Assembly (NCBI GenBank): GCA_963843285.1
Contig: CAWJJO010000015.1
Coordinates: 1-64,000, forward strand
DNA length: 64,000 nt
DNA from: CAZDDB01 sp963843285
GTDB taxonomy: Bacteria; Acidobacteriota; HRBIN11; JAKEFK01
Direction: 5' to 3'
Part shown: one piece after another, positions 1 through 8,983 of the stretch
How the letters are laid out: each line of letters starts with the position of its first letter
Numbering within the stretch: the first letter of the stretch is position 1
The notes under the pieces: generated by a model
Databases searched by the model: none
Told to the model about the DNA's origin: nothing
The model's input: the letters and a program-made list of their open reading frames with translations, nothing else
Translations under genes and position numbers: made by a program

Positions 1-30
1 ATCAACGATCAGTAATTGCGCTTTTTCCAT
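1..30 (-). CDS. Response regulator, N-terminal fragment cut by window edge
   Basis: The reverse complement of the first 30 bases starts with ATG and reads MEKAQLLIVD, the usual opening of a CheY-like receiver domain (first beta strand running into the acidic pocket). The rest lies outside the window. It is read in the same direction as the histidine kinase ending at 183, about 150 bp downstream of it, so it is probably that kinase's partner. An NtrC-type output domain is likely for such pairs but cannot be seen here. Confidence 0.6.
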   Translation of the reverse strand, partial: MEKAQLLIVD

Positions 31-68
31 ATTCAATCCAGGACGCCCGTGCTCAGAGGACAGGATAG

Positions 69-148
69 CCACAGAGTTCACAGAGATCACAGAGAGAACA
101 CAGAGAATTTCTTTTTCCTCTTCTCTGAATCCTCTGTGAACTCTGTGG
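69..148. repeat. Inverted repeat, CACAGAG family
   Basis: Perfect 17-bp arms (69-85 and 132-148; left arm CCACAGAGTTCACAGAG) surround an A/T-rich loop. It lies between the histidine kinase stop and the response regulator start, so it would form a hairpin in their shared transcript. Related words (ACAAAGACACAAAG) recur near 27980, 36280 and 40880. Confidence 0.8.
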
Positions 149-182
149 CAAATTTTCTCTCTGTGACCTCCCTGCCTCGACT

Positions 183-2279
183 CTAGGTGACGGATGCCGG
201 CTTACCCAGGGGAAATGTCAGTGTAAACAGGGAACCGTGCGGTTTGAGGTTTGTCACTTCTATGTTGGCGCCAAACTCCAGCAATTTTTGTTTTACAACC
301 GTCAGACCGAGTCCCGTGCCTTTTTGTTTTGTCGTGAAAAAAGGATCAAAGATGCGCGAGATCAGGTCCGGGCGGATTCCCGGCCCGCTATCTGAAATCA
401 GTACCTGTATCAGCGGACCATCCATCTTATATTCTACGCTAATTTCTCCTCCTTCCGGCATTTCTTGCAATGCGTTCAAAAGAAGATTCAAGAAAATGTC
501 CTGAAGTCCAAACGCGCTTCCAAACACAGTCGGAATGATGCCGTTGTAGCGATGGTGAATTTGGACACCCTGGCTTCTGCATTCGTTCTGCAGAATTTTA
601 ATTACATGTTCCATGGTAACGACGAGCGAAATATCACTTACATCTCTCGAAGAGGATCTGGCAAACCGCAGGAGCTGATTGACAGAATTATCCAGCCGGT
701 CCACTTCATGGATAATCACGTCTAGATCCTGTTTGAGCGAGGAATCATCGACCTGCTCTTGAAGCGACTGGGTGATGCTTTTGATGGAGCTCAGCGGGTT
801 CTTGATATCGTGTGCAAGCGTCGCCGCCATCTGACCGATCGACGAAAGTTTCTCCTTTTGCGCCACTTCCCGTTCCAGTTTCAATTTCTCTTCCATTAAT
901 AGCGCGGAAGCGACACTCATCGCTGTTTGCGCAGCCAGACTCTGCAGCATTTGCATTTCCTGTGTCAGGATCGGACGGCGCGGGGGGCGTGCCTTGAAAG
1001 AGAAGATGCCGATCAATTTACCCTTATGCCGGATCGGGATGATAAATCCGGCGCCCAGCTGCTTCATCTCCGAGCGGACCTCTTCGTCCTTGATGTCTTC
1101 CAGCCGCAACAGTCTTGAGTTTGCGGTCTCAAATGCTTTTACGATGTGCTCGATTTCGGGGATTCTGGAGAATGTCGTTGCAAGGAGTTGGATACGTCCT
1201 TCTAAGGACTCGAAGATTGTCAGTTGAACAGATGTCAAAAACAGGATCTTGGAAACGGTTTTCTGGATGTAGTCTACAAGCTGCTGTAAACCGAAAATAC
1301 GGTTGATCGTTTGTTCCAGCTCATTGAATAACTGATGATAATAGCCAAACTCACGGAAGAAGACTTGATTGACTTTTTTCTGAAGCCATTTCTTATAGAC
1401 GGGGAAAGTTACCACAAGAGTCAGGATCGAAATCGCTTCAAACAGTCCAGGCACGACGTCGAAATAGGTGCTGAGATATTGAGTGAGCTGCCGGATCCCG
1501 AGAAAGTAGACCCCGAAAATCACGACGGTCAGAGTGATCACAAAGAACGATCGGCGGATTACCAGCTCCAGAAAGTTGTACCTGTAGATGAAATACGCAA
1601 GGATCGTGCTGGGCACAATCGAGGCAAGAATGCTGAGTACTTCGAGGTACTTTCGTAACTGTGGAAACTCACGGCCACCCAGGATGTAAGTGAATGTTGT
1701 CAACAGGGCTATAAACAGGAACGTGGATCCGATGACGCGATAGAAGTGCCGGAATGGTTCATCTTCCTGAACCTTTGCCAGACGCAAATCGATGATGGCG
1801 GAAATCAAAAGGGCAGTTACAAACCAGCCGACATATTGCACGATGTAGTGTGTAAGGGCCTGGATCGGTGTCGCGTTCTGGTTCAGAACGATCTTGTAAA
1901 GCGGATAGAAGAACCAGAGCAGGGGAAGATACATCACAAATAACAGGATCTTCTGAGAGGTTTTTCCCGAAGGTGGTTCCTCGCTTTCGCGCAGAAATGC
2001 CAGATGGGTATGGACCAGCAGAGCGGGAAATGCCGCCAGTCCGATGAGGGCGATCGTCCTTGCCAGATCCGAAAGAAACGACCACCCGTCGTGAGAGAAT
2101 CGGCTCAAAACCAGACTTACCAGGTTGCCCGCATGCCAGATTCCGACCGCAATCACCAAAAAAAGAAAGATCTTTTCGCTGGGCCGTTTCTGCGTCCGCA
2201 CCATAACCAGCGTCGCAATCAAGGTGTGTAGAGCCGTCCCTACGAGATAACCGGCCAATGGAATCAAATGAAGCAACAT
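183..2279 (-). CDS. Membrane sensor histidine kinase (multi-TM, GAF, HisKA, HATPase)
   Basis: 698 residues. The N-terminal ~310 residues hold about eight hydrophobic segments, so the sensor is embedded in the membrane. A GAF-like domain follows (~320-470). The H-box LAHDIKNP puts the phospho-His near residue 490, and the HATPase part shows NLLLNALQEM, DSGPGIRPD, DPFFTTKQ and GTGLGL. All catalytic motifs are intact. The architecture resembles PilS/PrsK-type kinases that feed NtrC-type regulators. The start of a response regulator follows at 30-1 and pilT lies upstream on the same strand, which makes a PilS-like role plausible but unproven. ATG at 2279 is followed directly by the hydrophobic N-terminus. 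Confidence 0.9.
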   Translation of the reverse strand: MLLHLIPLAGYLVGTALHTLIATLVMVRTQKRPSEKIFLFLVIAVGIWHAGNLVSLVLSRFSHDGWSFLSDLARTIALIGLAAFPALLVHTHLAFLRESEEPPSGKTSQKILLFVMYLPLLWFFYPLYKIVLNQNATPIQALTHYIVQYVGWFVTALLISAIIDLRLAKVQEDEPFRHFYRVIGSTFLFIALLTTFTYILGGREFPQLRKYLEVLSILASIVPSTILAYFIYRYNFLELVIRRSFFVITLTVVIFGVYFLGIRQLTQYLSTYFDVVPGLFEAISILTLVVTFPVYKKWLQKKVNQVFFREFGYYHQLFNELEQTINRIFGLQQLVDYIQKTVSKILFLTSVQLTIFESLEGRIQLLATTFSRIPEIEHIVKAFETANSRLLRLEDIKDEEVRSEMKQLGAGFIIPIRHKGKLIGIFSFKARPPRRPILTQEMQMLQSLAAQTAMSVASALLMEEKLKLEREVAQKEKLSSIGQMAATLAHDIKNPLSSIKSITQSLQEQVDDSSLKQDLDVIIHEVDRLDNSVNQLLRFARSSSRDVSDISLVVTMEHVIKILQNECRSQGVQIHHRYNGIIPTVFGSAFGLQDIFLNLLLNALQEMPEGGEISVEYKMDGPLIQVLISDSGPGIRPDLISRIFDPFFTTKQKGTGLGLTVVKQKLLEFGANIEVTNLKPHGSLFTLTFPLGKPASVT

Positions 2280-2362
2280 GTTGAGCTCACGACACTATCT
2301 TATCAAAAACTGTGAGGGCTCATCCGAAGAGCAGGAACGAAGCGCCGAAATGCTGTCCGCCC

Positions 2363-2415
2363 CGCAGGCAAGATGCCTGCGACCCTGAATGCAGACGGGA
2401 CGCCTGCGCTCCATG
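2363..2415. repeat. GCAGGC/GCCTGC palindromic repeat (REP-like)
   Basis: Two small hairpins in a row (GCAGGCAAGATGCCTGC, then a GCAGACGGGACGCCTGC unit followed by GCTCCAT). It ends two bases before the stop codon at 2418. This is one of about eight copies of this family in the window, all between genes or at gene ends. Confidence 0.8.
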
Positions 2416-2417
2416 AA

Positions 2418-3185
2418 TCAGACCTGGCGGTCTTTTTCGTTCAAAAGCCGGTTAAAGACGTGATAAAAATGCTGAAATTGCTGAAACCCGTCGCGAATTA
2501 GACTCTCCAGTTTAGGTAAATCGGCTTTGTTCACGGCGATGTTGGCCCCCTGAAAGAAGGCCGTGCCGGAATCCAGTGTGCGAGTATTGGTCGAGATATT
2601 CGCTAGAAATGTAAGACGGCGCGCGGCTGGTTTCATGGCGTTGATTCGCCCGATGATTTTATTCCCGCCGTCTTTGTCATCCGGAAACGCAGAGTCTACG
2701 GTAACAATCCTGTAAGATTTGGCTTCGAGTTTCTTCAAACATTCCGCGGCAGTAACGGCGACTTCCACCGCATACCCTAACTTCTTGAGCGTATTTGAAA
2801 TTGCCATAGAAGTTGCAGGGTCGCTCTCGCAAACAAGGGCCACATTTCCAACACTTTCGCCGGGCCAGGCGGGCAGGGATGTCCGCCCCTCCAGGGTATT
2901 GTTTTCAGCATCCGGCTGAAAACTCTGGGCCGGGTGAGTCGATGTGTTTCTTAGCAATTCCAGTATTTCCTGTCGAAGCGCTGCGATTTCACGTTTGACA
3001 AAGTCCTGAGATGCGGGAGCAGGCAGCGCCGCAGGTGATTGTTTTGGCGGTTCCGGCGATTCTGCGTCACGTTCGGCTGTAATGAGCTTGCCACAACCCG
3101 GGCAGCGAACTTTGAAGACACCTTCCGGCACGCGGGAGTCTTCGATATGGATCTGTTTGTCGCAATGCAGACAGGTGAGATCCAT
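2418..3185 (-). CDS. Zinc-ribbon protein with receiver-like C-terminal domain
   Basis: 255 residues. The N-terminus carries CLHCDKQ and, 20-odd residues later, CPGCGK: two CxxC knuckles of the MJ0042/zinc_ribbon type. A Pro/Ala-rich linker follows. From about residue 115 there is a receiver-like alpha/beta domain (VALVCESDP, then IVTVDSAF as the possible phospho-acceptor Asp). The expected acidic pair is reduced to E/D and a clear conserved Lys is not obvious, so phosphorylation is uncertain. The gene starts 3 bp after the pilT stop and is surely cotranscribed with it, suggesting a role in pilus motility or surface signalling. No named family recognised. Confidence 0.8.
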   Translation of the reverse strand: MDLTCLHCDKQIHIEDSRVPEGVFKVRCPGCGKLITAERDAESPEPPKQSPAALPAPASQDFVKREIAALRQEILELLRNTSTHPAQSFQPDAENNTLEGRTSLPAWPGESVGNVALVCESDPATSMAISNTLKKLGYAVEVAVTAAECLKKLEAKSYRIVTVDSAFPDDKDGGNKIIGRINAMKPAARRLTFLANISTNTRTLDSGTAFFQGANIAVNKADLPKLESLIRDGFQQFQHFYHVFNRLLNEKDRQV

Positions 3186-3188
3186 GGA

Positions 3189-4448
3189 TTACTCCATCCA
3201 CTCTGGTTTTTGCTGAATCGGAACCGTTTTCACCTTTGGTTTTCCTATAGCCCCTGGTCCTGTTCCCGGTTTTTGATCTTCTTCGGAATCCTCCGCATTT
3301 TCATCACCATGCAGGAAGGCCTGGGATTGGCCTGCCGAGAAGCCTTTTAGAATCAACGCCAGATTGTTTGGAGTTGTCGCATACGTTAGCGCCGTTTCTT
3401 CCGTAATGATTCCGTTTCGAAACATGGTCGCCAGCTCTTTATCGAACGTTTGCATTCCCTCAAGATAGCCGTCGTTCATTGCGTCGAGCAATGACCGGTG
3501 TTCTGCTTCCCCTTTTACAATGTATTCCCGGGTCCGCATTGTGGATTTCAGAATTTCAATGGCCGCAGTCCTGCCTCCATTGATCTTGGGGACAAGCCTT
3601 TGAGAGATGATGTACTTGAAACACTGCGCAAATCGGATTCGAATCTGTTGCTCTTCTTCTTTTGGAAAGATCCCGATGATGCGGTCGATCGTCTTGGAAG
3701 CGTCGATTGTGTGAAGTGTACTGAAGACCAGATGTCCGGTTTCCGCTGCTTCCAACGCAATTTCTGCGGTCTCCAGATCGCGCATTTCGCCCACCAGAAT
3801 CACTTTTGGTGCCTGACGCAACGCAGCACGAAGCGCAAAGGCAAATGTGGTTGTATCTGATCCGATTTCACGCTGGTTGATCGTAGAAACTCGGTTCGTA
3901 TGCAAGTATTCAATCGGATCTTCGATCGTGACAATGTGAAAAGCCTGCGTTTCGTTGATTTCATCCAGAATCGCAGCGAGTGTTGTTGATTTCCCACATC
4001 CTGTGGGCCCGGTAACCAGAACGATTCCGTTCTTCTCTTTTGCCACCTGATAGAGAACCTCAGGCAGACCCAATTTTGCTATGGAAGGCACACCCTGAGG
4101 GATGACCCTCATGGCGATGGCAAACGTCCCTCGCTGCAGGAAGATGTTTACCCGGAAACGGGTGACTCCCGGAATTGCATAAGAGAGATCAGTAGACCCG
4201 GTGTGGACAAGTTTTCTCATCACTTCCCGGTCCTGCCCCATGATGGAGAGCGCGATCATTTCAGTTTGAAATGGATTGAGTTTTTCCATCCCTTTCACAG
4301 GAACGGGAATCAAGACACCATCCGATTCTATCTGGGGTGGACGGCCGACAGAAAAATTCAGATCCGAGATTTCAGGCTTGTAGCCGAGCATGAATTCCAG
4401 AATTCGATTGATTTCCGCAGTATTCATATCTGAATGTGATTCTAACAT
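3189..4448 (-). CDS. pilT: PilT-like twitching motility ATPase
   Basis: About 420 residues, a secretion/retraction ATPase of the GspE/PilT superfamily that powers type IV pilus retraction at the inner membrane. Visible motifs: Walker A GPTGCGKST, Asp box (HIVTIEDPIEYLH), Walker B ILVGEMRD and His box TGHLVFSTLHT. The C-terminus has a low-complexity charged tail. I place the start at ATG 4448 (MLESHSDMNTAEI); ATG 4427 (MNTAEINRI) is an equally possible start. Longer readings to 4604 would run through an intergenic repeat and into the divergent subtilase gene. The zinc-ribbon/receiver gene follows after 3 bp. Confidence 0.92.
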   Translation of the reverse strand: MLESHSDMNTAEINRILEFMLGYKPEISDLNFSVGRPPQIESDGVLIPVPVKGMEKLNPFQTEMIALSIMGQDREVMRKLVHTGSTDLSYAIPGVTRFRVNIFLQRGTFAIAMRVIPQGVPSIAKLGLPEVLYQVAKEKNGIVLVTGPTGCGKSTTLAAILDEINETQAFHIVTIEDPIEYLHTNRVSTINQREIGSDTTTFAFALRAALRQAPKVILVGEMRDLETAEIALEAAETGHLVFSTLHTIDASKTIDRIIGIFPKEEEQQIRIRFAQCFKYIISQRLVPKINGGRTAAIEILKSTMRTREYIVKGEAEHRSLLDAMNDGYLEGMQTFDKELATMFRNGIITEETALTYATTPNNLALILKGFSAGQSQAFLHGDENAEDSEEDQKPGTGPGAIGKPKVKTVPIQQKPEWME

Positions 4449-4449
4449 T

Positions 4450-4480
4450 GTGGAGCGCAGGCTTCCAGCCTGCATTGTCT
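4450..4480. repeat. Short GCAGGC-type repeat in divergent promoter region
   Basis: GGAGCGCAGGCTTCCAGCCTGC hairpin in the 61-bp gap between the divergent pilT and subtilase genes. It belongs to the GCAGGC family and would sit in the 5' leader of pilT. Confidence 0.65.
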
Positions 4481-4509
4481 GATAGGATATTAGCCAATGG
4501 GGGTCTGTA

Positions 4510-5772
4510 ATGGTTAAGAGGAATGTTCGCTTACAAAAAGCGATTGCTGCTGACACGCAGAAACTGATCTTGACGCCTCGGCGGAGAGTTGGGGCTTCTA
4601 TCAACCATCAGGACGATGCTGAGGCGGCAATGGAAGTTTGCGTGGAATGTGAATTGCCGCAACGTACCTTGCGATCCTACAGTGCGACCGTACTTCATAC
4701 TCATCGGCGGATCAATGCGATCGTCATCTCCGTTCCGAAGGAGCAGGTGACGCCTTTGACCCGGGCAATGGTACGCAAAGGATTTGGGGTCGAGCTATCC
4801 CGCCGCGTGTTTCCGATGTTGAATGATACCGTTCCTGCCCTTGCAGTTCCGAAAATCTGGGATGCCGGATACGGTGGCGGCTCGGTCCGGTGTGCGGTTC
4901 TGGACACCGGAATCGATCGGGAGCATCCTGACTTCCTCGAGCGGATTGTTGCGTTCAAGAATTTCAGTACGGAAGGTTCAGCGGACCGGATCGGCCATGG
5001 AACTCATGTAGCCGGAATTGTCTGTGGCGCCGGGTCGAAATTTCGTGGAGTTGCTCCTGATGCAAATCTTGTAGTTGGCAAAGTGCTTGGTCAGGATGGC
5101 GGAGATGATACGGACGTGATTGCGGGATTGAGCTGGGCTTCCAAACAGGGAGTTCAGGTGATGAATCTAAGTCTCGGAGGCGATGGTGGTCCGGAAGATT
5201 CGCTATCCCGCGAGTGTAATGCGCTGGTAAAAGAAGGATTCCTGATTTGTGTCGCAGCCGGCAATTCCGGACCGGGAAGATCGACGATTCATTCTCCCGG
5301 CAGCGCGTCAGGCGTCATCACTGTCGGCGCGGTCGATAAAGAAAGGAGTCTGACATTTTATTCTGCGCGCGGACCGATCCCGGGGAAACGATATTTAAAA
5401 CCCGATCTACTTTCCTATGGTGGTGGTGTGGATCAGGATTCCGCATGTTTCTACAAATCGGGAATCGTCTCTACTCGAAGCAGTGGGATGCGCGCTTCTC
5501 TCTGCGACGAACCCCGGTTGTATACACGAATGTCAGGCACTTCTATGGCTACTCCACACGTAACCGGGATTGTCTCTCTCCTCCTGGATGCGGTCCATCG
5601 CCACGCGCCGGAATGGGATCAAAAGAAAAAGGCTTCGTTGATCAAGAAAATTCTAAAGGAAAGTTCGGTTCCGCTGAAAGACACAACACTATCCAGATGG
5701 GACACAGGTTTAGGACTTCTGGAGCCATCGCGTGCGATGGAACTTCTCCGGAAAAAACTGAGCTCTGTCTAA
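4510..5772 (+). CDS. Subtilisin-like serine protease (S8)
   Basis: 420 residues. The catalytic triad is complete: Asp in CAVLDTGIDREHPDF, His in GHGTHVAGIV, Ser in SGTSMATPHVTGI; the oxyanion Asn lies in VAAGNSGPG. Residues ~35-115 look like an I9-type inhibitor/prodomain, but no signal peptide is visible, so export is unclear. ATG 4510 is the first start after the divergent pilT leader. Its stop overlaps the convergent phosphatase gene by 4 bp. Confidence 0.9.
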   Translation: MVKRNVRLQKAIAADTQKLILTPRRRVGASINHQDDAEAAMEVCVECELPQRTLRSYSATVLHTHRRINAIVISVPKEQVTPLTRAMVRKGFGVELSRRVFPMLNDTVPALAVPKIWDAGYGGGSVRCAVLDTGIDREHPDFLERIVAFKNFSTEGSADRIGHGTHVAGIVCGAGSKFRGVAPDANLVVGKVLGQDGGDDTDVIAGLSWASKQGVQVMNLSLGGDGGPEDSLSRECNALVKEGFLICVAAGNSGPGRSTIHSPGSASGVITVGAVDKERSLTFYSARGPIPGKRYLKPDLLSYGGGVDQDSACFYKSGIVSTRSSGMRASLCDEPRLYTRMSGTSMATPHVTGIVSLLLDAVHRHAPEWDQKKKASLIKKILKESSVPLKDTTLSRWDTGLGLLEPSRAMELLRKKLSSV

Positions 5773-6227
5773 ACTTTTGTAAGCTGTTTATGTAGATTCT
5801 CGATGGAAGCTTTGATAAAGGGCGAGAAAATCCGCAGTGTTTCGGCAACAGTAAACGCTTTTGGATCGCGGATTTGAAACAGTGGATGCCCCTCCGGGAA
5901 GAAAGATCCGAGCAGCGACAACTTTGACATTGCGTCCGGGTCCAGTTCCACCACCTTTGCCGCCTGCCAGCTTTCCATGCATACAATCCGGTCTGCCTGA
6001 TTGGCAAGTTCAGCAGTTAAGGGTCTGGCTTTATGCAATCTGAGATCGAATTCAAATTGTTTTGCCACCTCCACAGCGCATTCAAATGCCGACACGTTTG
6101 GAACAGCATGAATTCCTGCGGAACCGACCTGAATCGGGTAGTTCCCGCTCTGCAATAGTCTCTTCAGATACCCTTCGGCCAGAGGAGAACGGCACACGTT
6201 TGCCGTGCAGATAAATAGTACATTCAT
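5769..6227 (-). CDS. Low-molecular-weight protein-tyrosine phosphatase
   Basis: 152 residues, normal family length. The P-loop CTANVCRS (CX5R-S) sits at residues 7-14, as in all LMW-PTPs, and a late Asp (IRDPKAF) can serve as the general acid, although the usual DPY is here DPK. Likely dephosphorylates tyrosine kinases or phospho-sugar/arginine substrates in the cytoplasm. Its ATG overlaps the rseP stop (ATGA, 4 bp), indicating translational coupling at the end of the dxr-rseP operon. Confidence 0.88.
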   Translation of the reverse strand: MNVLFICTANVCRSPLAEGYLKRLLQSGNYPIQVGSAGIHAVPNVSAFECAVEVAKQFEFDLRLHKARPLTAELANQADRIVCMESWQAAKVVELDPDAMSKLSLLGSFFPEGHPLFQIRDPKAFTVAETLRIFSPFIKASIENLHKQLTKV

Positions 6228-7570
6228 CCCCGTGTTCCGAGCGTCTTGATTAGCTCCTGAACAGGTCCGGTTTTCAAAATGTCGTAGTAAAGAACGACTA
6301 CCATCACACAGATGAGAAATGCAAATCCGATCATGGTCACCCGTTCTTTGATTCTGACGCTGAATTCTCGACGCGTGATTCCTTCCAGCAGCAGAAAAAA
6401 GATATGTCCACCATCCAGGGCGGGAATCGGAAGAAGATTGATGATTCCGATGTCGAAGCTAATCGTGCCTATAAAGAGCAAGAAAGTGGACAGACCCGAC
6501 TTCCGTGTTGCCTGGCTCAATCTGGCAATATCGAAAGGTCCGGATGTCGCCTTCAAAGAGAGCTTGCCCTGGAATAATTTTGAAAGAAAAACGCCGTTCA
6601 GATACACCTGTTCTTTGCAAGTCTGAAAACTCTCCCTGACCGCTTGAAGGAATGGAAGTTTTTTTAGCTTGGTAGGCTCCCCGGGGCCAAAACCGAGGAC
6701 CCATCTTCCTGTTGGATCTTTTACCGGTTGGATCAGAAATGTTTTGGTGACGCGTGAATTCCCTTCAGTTCTTTCTACAACAATCTCAACAGGTTTGCCT
6801 TCGCTCTTCTGGACAGCGACGGGCGCCGATTCTACTCCGCGTATGGGAATTCCGTTGATGGACTTGATCAGATCGTTTTCTTTCAGTCCGGCTTTGGTCG
6901 CCGGCATATTGGGGGCGACGGCCAAAACGATGACGTCCGTTGCCGGAGTGATACCGATAAAGCCGAGACTATTGGATTCACGTTTATCAACGAGAACATG
7001 TTTTTCCAGGATTTCATCGCCTCGCCTGATTTTTACCGCGATCGTTTCCTTTGGATGAAGCACAGTAGCATATGTAACCTGCTCCCAGGTTGGAGTGGGT
7101 TTGCCGTTCATTTCCAGAATCAGGTCATCCGGCAGTAATCCTGCTTTTTCCGCTGCTGAACCCGGCTGGACAACCCCGATTTTACTTTCCATATCGACGG
7201 ACTGGGACACGTAGATCCCTCGATTCAGAGCGATGGAAATCAACAAGATTGCCAGGATCATGTTGAATCCGACACCCATGAACAAAACCAGAAAACGCTG
7301 CCAGCGCGGACGATTGTAAAATGAATTCGGGTCGTCGGTAGCTGCTTCCTGGTCTTCCATTCCGTGGATCTTTACGTAGCCGCCGAGAGGGATTGCCGAA
7401 ACCTTGTAGTCCGTTTCTTTGTAGCGAAACCCGAACAACCTGGGGCCAAATCCGAGTGAGAATGTGGCCACAGGGATGCCGAAAATCTTGGCCATACTGA
7501 AATGACCGGATTCGTGTATGAAGATAATGATCCCGATCACTATCAGAAAGGAACCTAATTGCTCAATCAT
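6224..7570 (-). CDS. rseP: Site-2 intramembrane zinc metalloprotease RseP
   Basis: 448 residues. HESGH (HExxH) lies in the first TM segment, two PDZ domains follow (~125-200 and ~205-290), and NLLPIPALDGGH supplies the third zinc ligand near the C-terminus. RseP cleaves anti-sigma factors within the inner membrane after a first periplasmic cut and clears signal peptides. It follows dxr on the same strand (the conserved uppS-cdsA-dxr-rseP order), separated by a 252-bp repeat-filled gap. Confidence 0.95.
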   Translation of the reverse strand: MIEQLGSFLIVIGIIIFIHESGHFSMAKIFGIPVATFSLGFGPRLFGFRYKETDYKVSAIPLGGYVKIHGMEDQEAATDDPNSFYNRPRWQRFLVLFMGVGFNMILAILLISIALNRGIYVSQSVDMESKIGVVQPGSAAEKAGLLPDDLILEMNGKPTPTWEQVTYATVLHPKETIAVKIRRGDEILEKHVLVDKRESNSLGFIGITPATDVIVLAVAPNMPATKAGLKENDLIKSINGIPIRGVESAPVAVQKSEGKPVEIVVERTEGNSRVTKTFLIQPVKDPTGRWVLGFGPGEPTKLKKLPFLQAVRESFQTCKEQVYLNGVFLSKLFQGKLSLKATSGPFDIARLSQATRKSGLSTFLLFIGTISFDIGIINLLPIPALDGGHIFFLLLEGITRREFSVRIKERVTMIGFAFLICVMVVVLYYDILKTGPVQELIKTLGTRG

Positions 7571-7614
7571 TGCGAAACCCCTGTCTAAATTTTATGCGTA
7601 CAAACATAATGTGT

Positions 7615-7822
7615 CCAATATCAAATATCAAATATCAAAAATCAAAAATCAAATAAACATAAATCAATACGTAAATAATCTGTTTCCAAGTCTTTGCACA
7701 ATACTAGTGTGATTCTGATTTCTAAGACATCCTTTCATTTGAGAGGCGAACCAAGTAACGCGAATTATTTGCTTTTTTGCTTGTGTTTATTTGATATTTG
7801 ATTTTTGATCTTTGATTTTTTT
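7615..7822. repeat. A/T-rich inverted repeat (TCAAATATCAAAAATC family)
   Basis: Left arm near 7618-7665 (tandem TATCAAA/ATCAAAA words) and right arm near 7775-7822 (TTTGATATTTGATTTTTGAT) can pair into a long A/T-rich stem. It fills most of the gap between rseP and dxr. The middle, 7670-7770, holds nothing recognisable. Confidence 0.65.
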
Positions 7823-8983
7823 TCACCCAACCAGATGCGCCACAACTTGGGTAGCCTGTTCCCGGGACCACCGATCCGCTTCGAGAATATCCTCCAGAGA
7901 GGGGTTCGTTTGTGTAGCATGCTTTTGCATCGTGGATTCCACAATATTCGGAATAGATGTAAACGGAATTCTCTTCATCAAGAAATTTTCCACAGCAACT
8001 TCGTTCGCGGCATTCAGGACCGCCGTCATGCTCCCGCCCAGACGAAGTCCTTCGTAAGCCAGCTGCAAACATGGAAATTTTTTCAAATCGGGTTCAAAGA
8101 ATTCCAGGGTCCGGATAGTTGTCAGGTTGACGGAAGGAAGATCATTCTCCCACCTTTCCGGATACGTCAGCGCATGCTGAATCGGAAGCCTCATGTCTGC
8201 GTTGCCAAGCTGGGCGATGACGGAGCCATCCACAAATTCCACCATAGAGTGGACCACGCTCTGTGGATGAATCACTACGTCCAACTTATCCGGAGGTTCA
8301 TCGAATAAATAATGCGCTTCGATCATCTCCAGACCCTTGTTCATCAACGTAGCCGAATCAATCGTGATTTTCTTTCCCATCCGCCAGTTCGGGTGTTCCA
8401 GCGCTTCCTCGATTGTGATGGAGGAAAAGGTGTTCAGATCGCGGCGAAAAAATGGTCCGCCGGAAGCGGTCAGGATCAGTTTACGAACCGATTCCTTTTT
8501 TGCTCCTTCCAGACATTGCCAGATCGCGGAATGTTCACTATCCACAGGGAGTAATCGAGCCCGGCTGCGGGCCGCCTCGTTTGCAATGATTGGGCCGGCG
8601 ACTACGAGAGCTTCTTTGTTTGCCAGCGCAACATCTTTTCCAATGGATAGCGCCCGCAATGTCGGCAAAAACCCTCTGGCGCCCACAAGCGCCGACAACA
8701 CTAAATCTGCTTCCGGATGGGCGGCAACTTCGATCAATCCTTCGTCTCCACACACAACCTGAATCCCTTCGCGTTTGAGGTCGCGGGCCAGTTCCCTGGC
8801 GAGTGTCCGTTCCGATACGGAAACCAGCTTTGGCCGGAATTCCAATGCCTGTTGTCGCAGCAGATTAATGTTTTGTCCAGCTGCAAGTCCGACCACGGAA
8901 AACCGGTCTTTGAAACGACGGACGACATCGAGCGTGTTGACGCCGATAGAACCTGTAGATCCGAGGATTGAAAGCCGCTTCAT
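7823..8983 (-). CDS. dxr: 1-deoxy-D-xylulose-5-phosphate reductoisomerase
   Basis: 386 residues, full length. LGSTGSIGVNTLDVV is the NADPH-binding GSTGSIG signature. VDSEHSAIWQCL carries the metal/substrate-binding acidic residues, and ASGGPF, MNKGLEMIEAH and GNADMRLPIQHAL are all present. Converts DXP to MEP, the first committed step of non-mevalonate isoprenoid synthesis. It starts 4 bp inside cdsA (ATGA overlap). Product flux feeds UppS, two genes upstream. Confidence 0.96.
   Translation of the reverse strand: MKRLSILGSTGSIGVNTLDVVRRFKDRFSVVGLAAGQNINLLRQQALEFRPKLVSVSERTLARELARDLKREGIQVVCGDEGLIEVAAHPEADLVLSALVGARGFLPTLRALSIGKDVALANKEALVVAGPIIANEAARSRARLLPVDSEHSAIWQCLEGAKKESVRKLILTASGGPFFRRDLNTFSSITIEEALEHPNWRMGKKITIDSATLMNKGLEMIEAHYLFDEPPDKLDVVIHPQSVVHSMVEFVDGSVIAQLGNADMRLPIQHALTYPERWENDLPSVNLTTIRTLEFFEPDLKKFPCLQLAYEGLRLGGSMTAVLNAANEVAVENFLMKRIPFTSIPNIVESTMQKHATQTNPSLEDILEADRWSREQATQVVAHLVG

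Noticed and set aside
4449..4604. N-terminal extension of PilT to 4604
   Set aside because: It would translate a GCAGGC repeat and overlap the divergent subtilase gene; the family N-terminus begins at 4448 or 4427.
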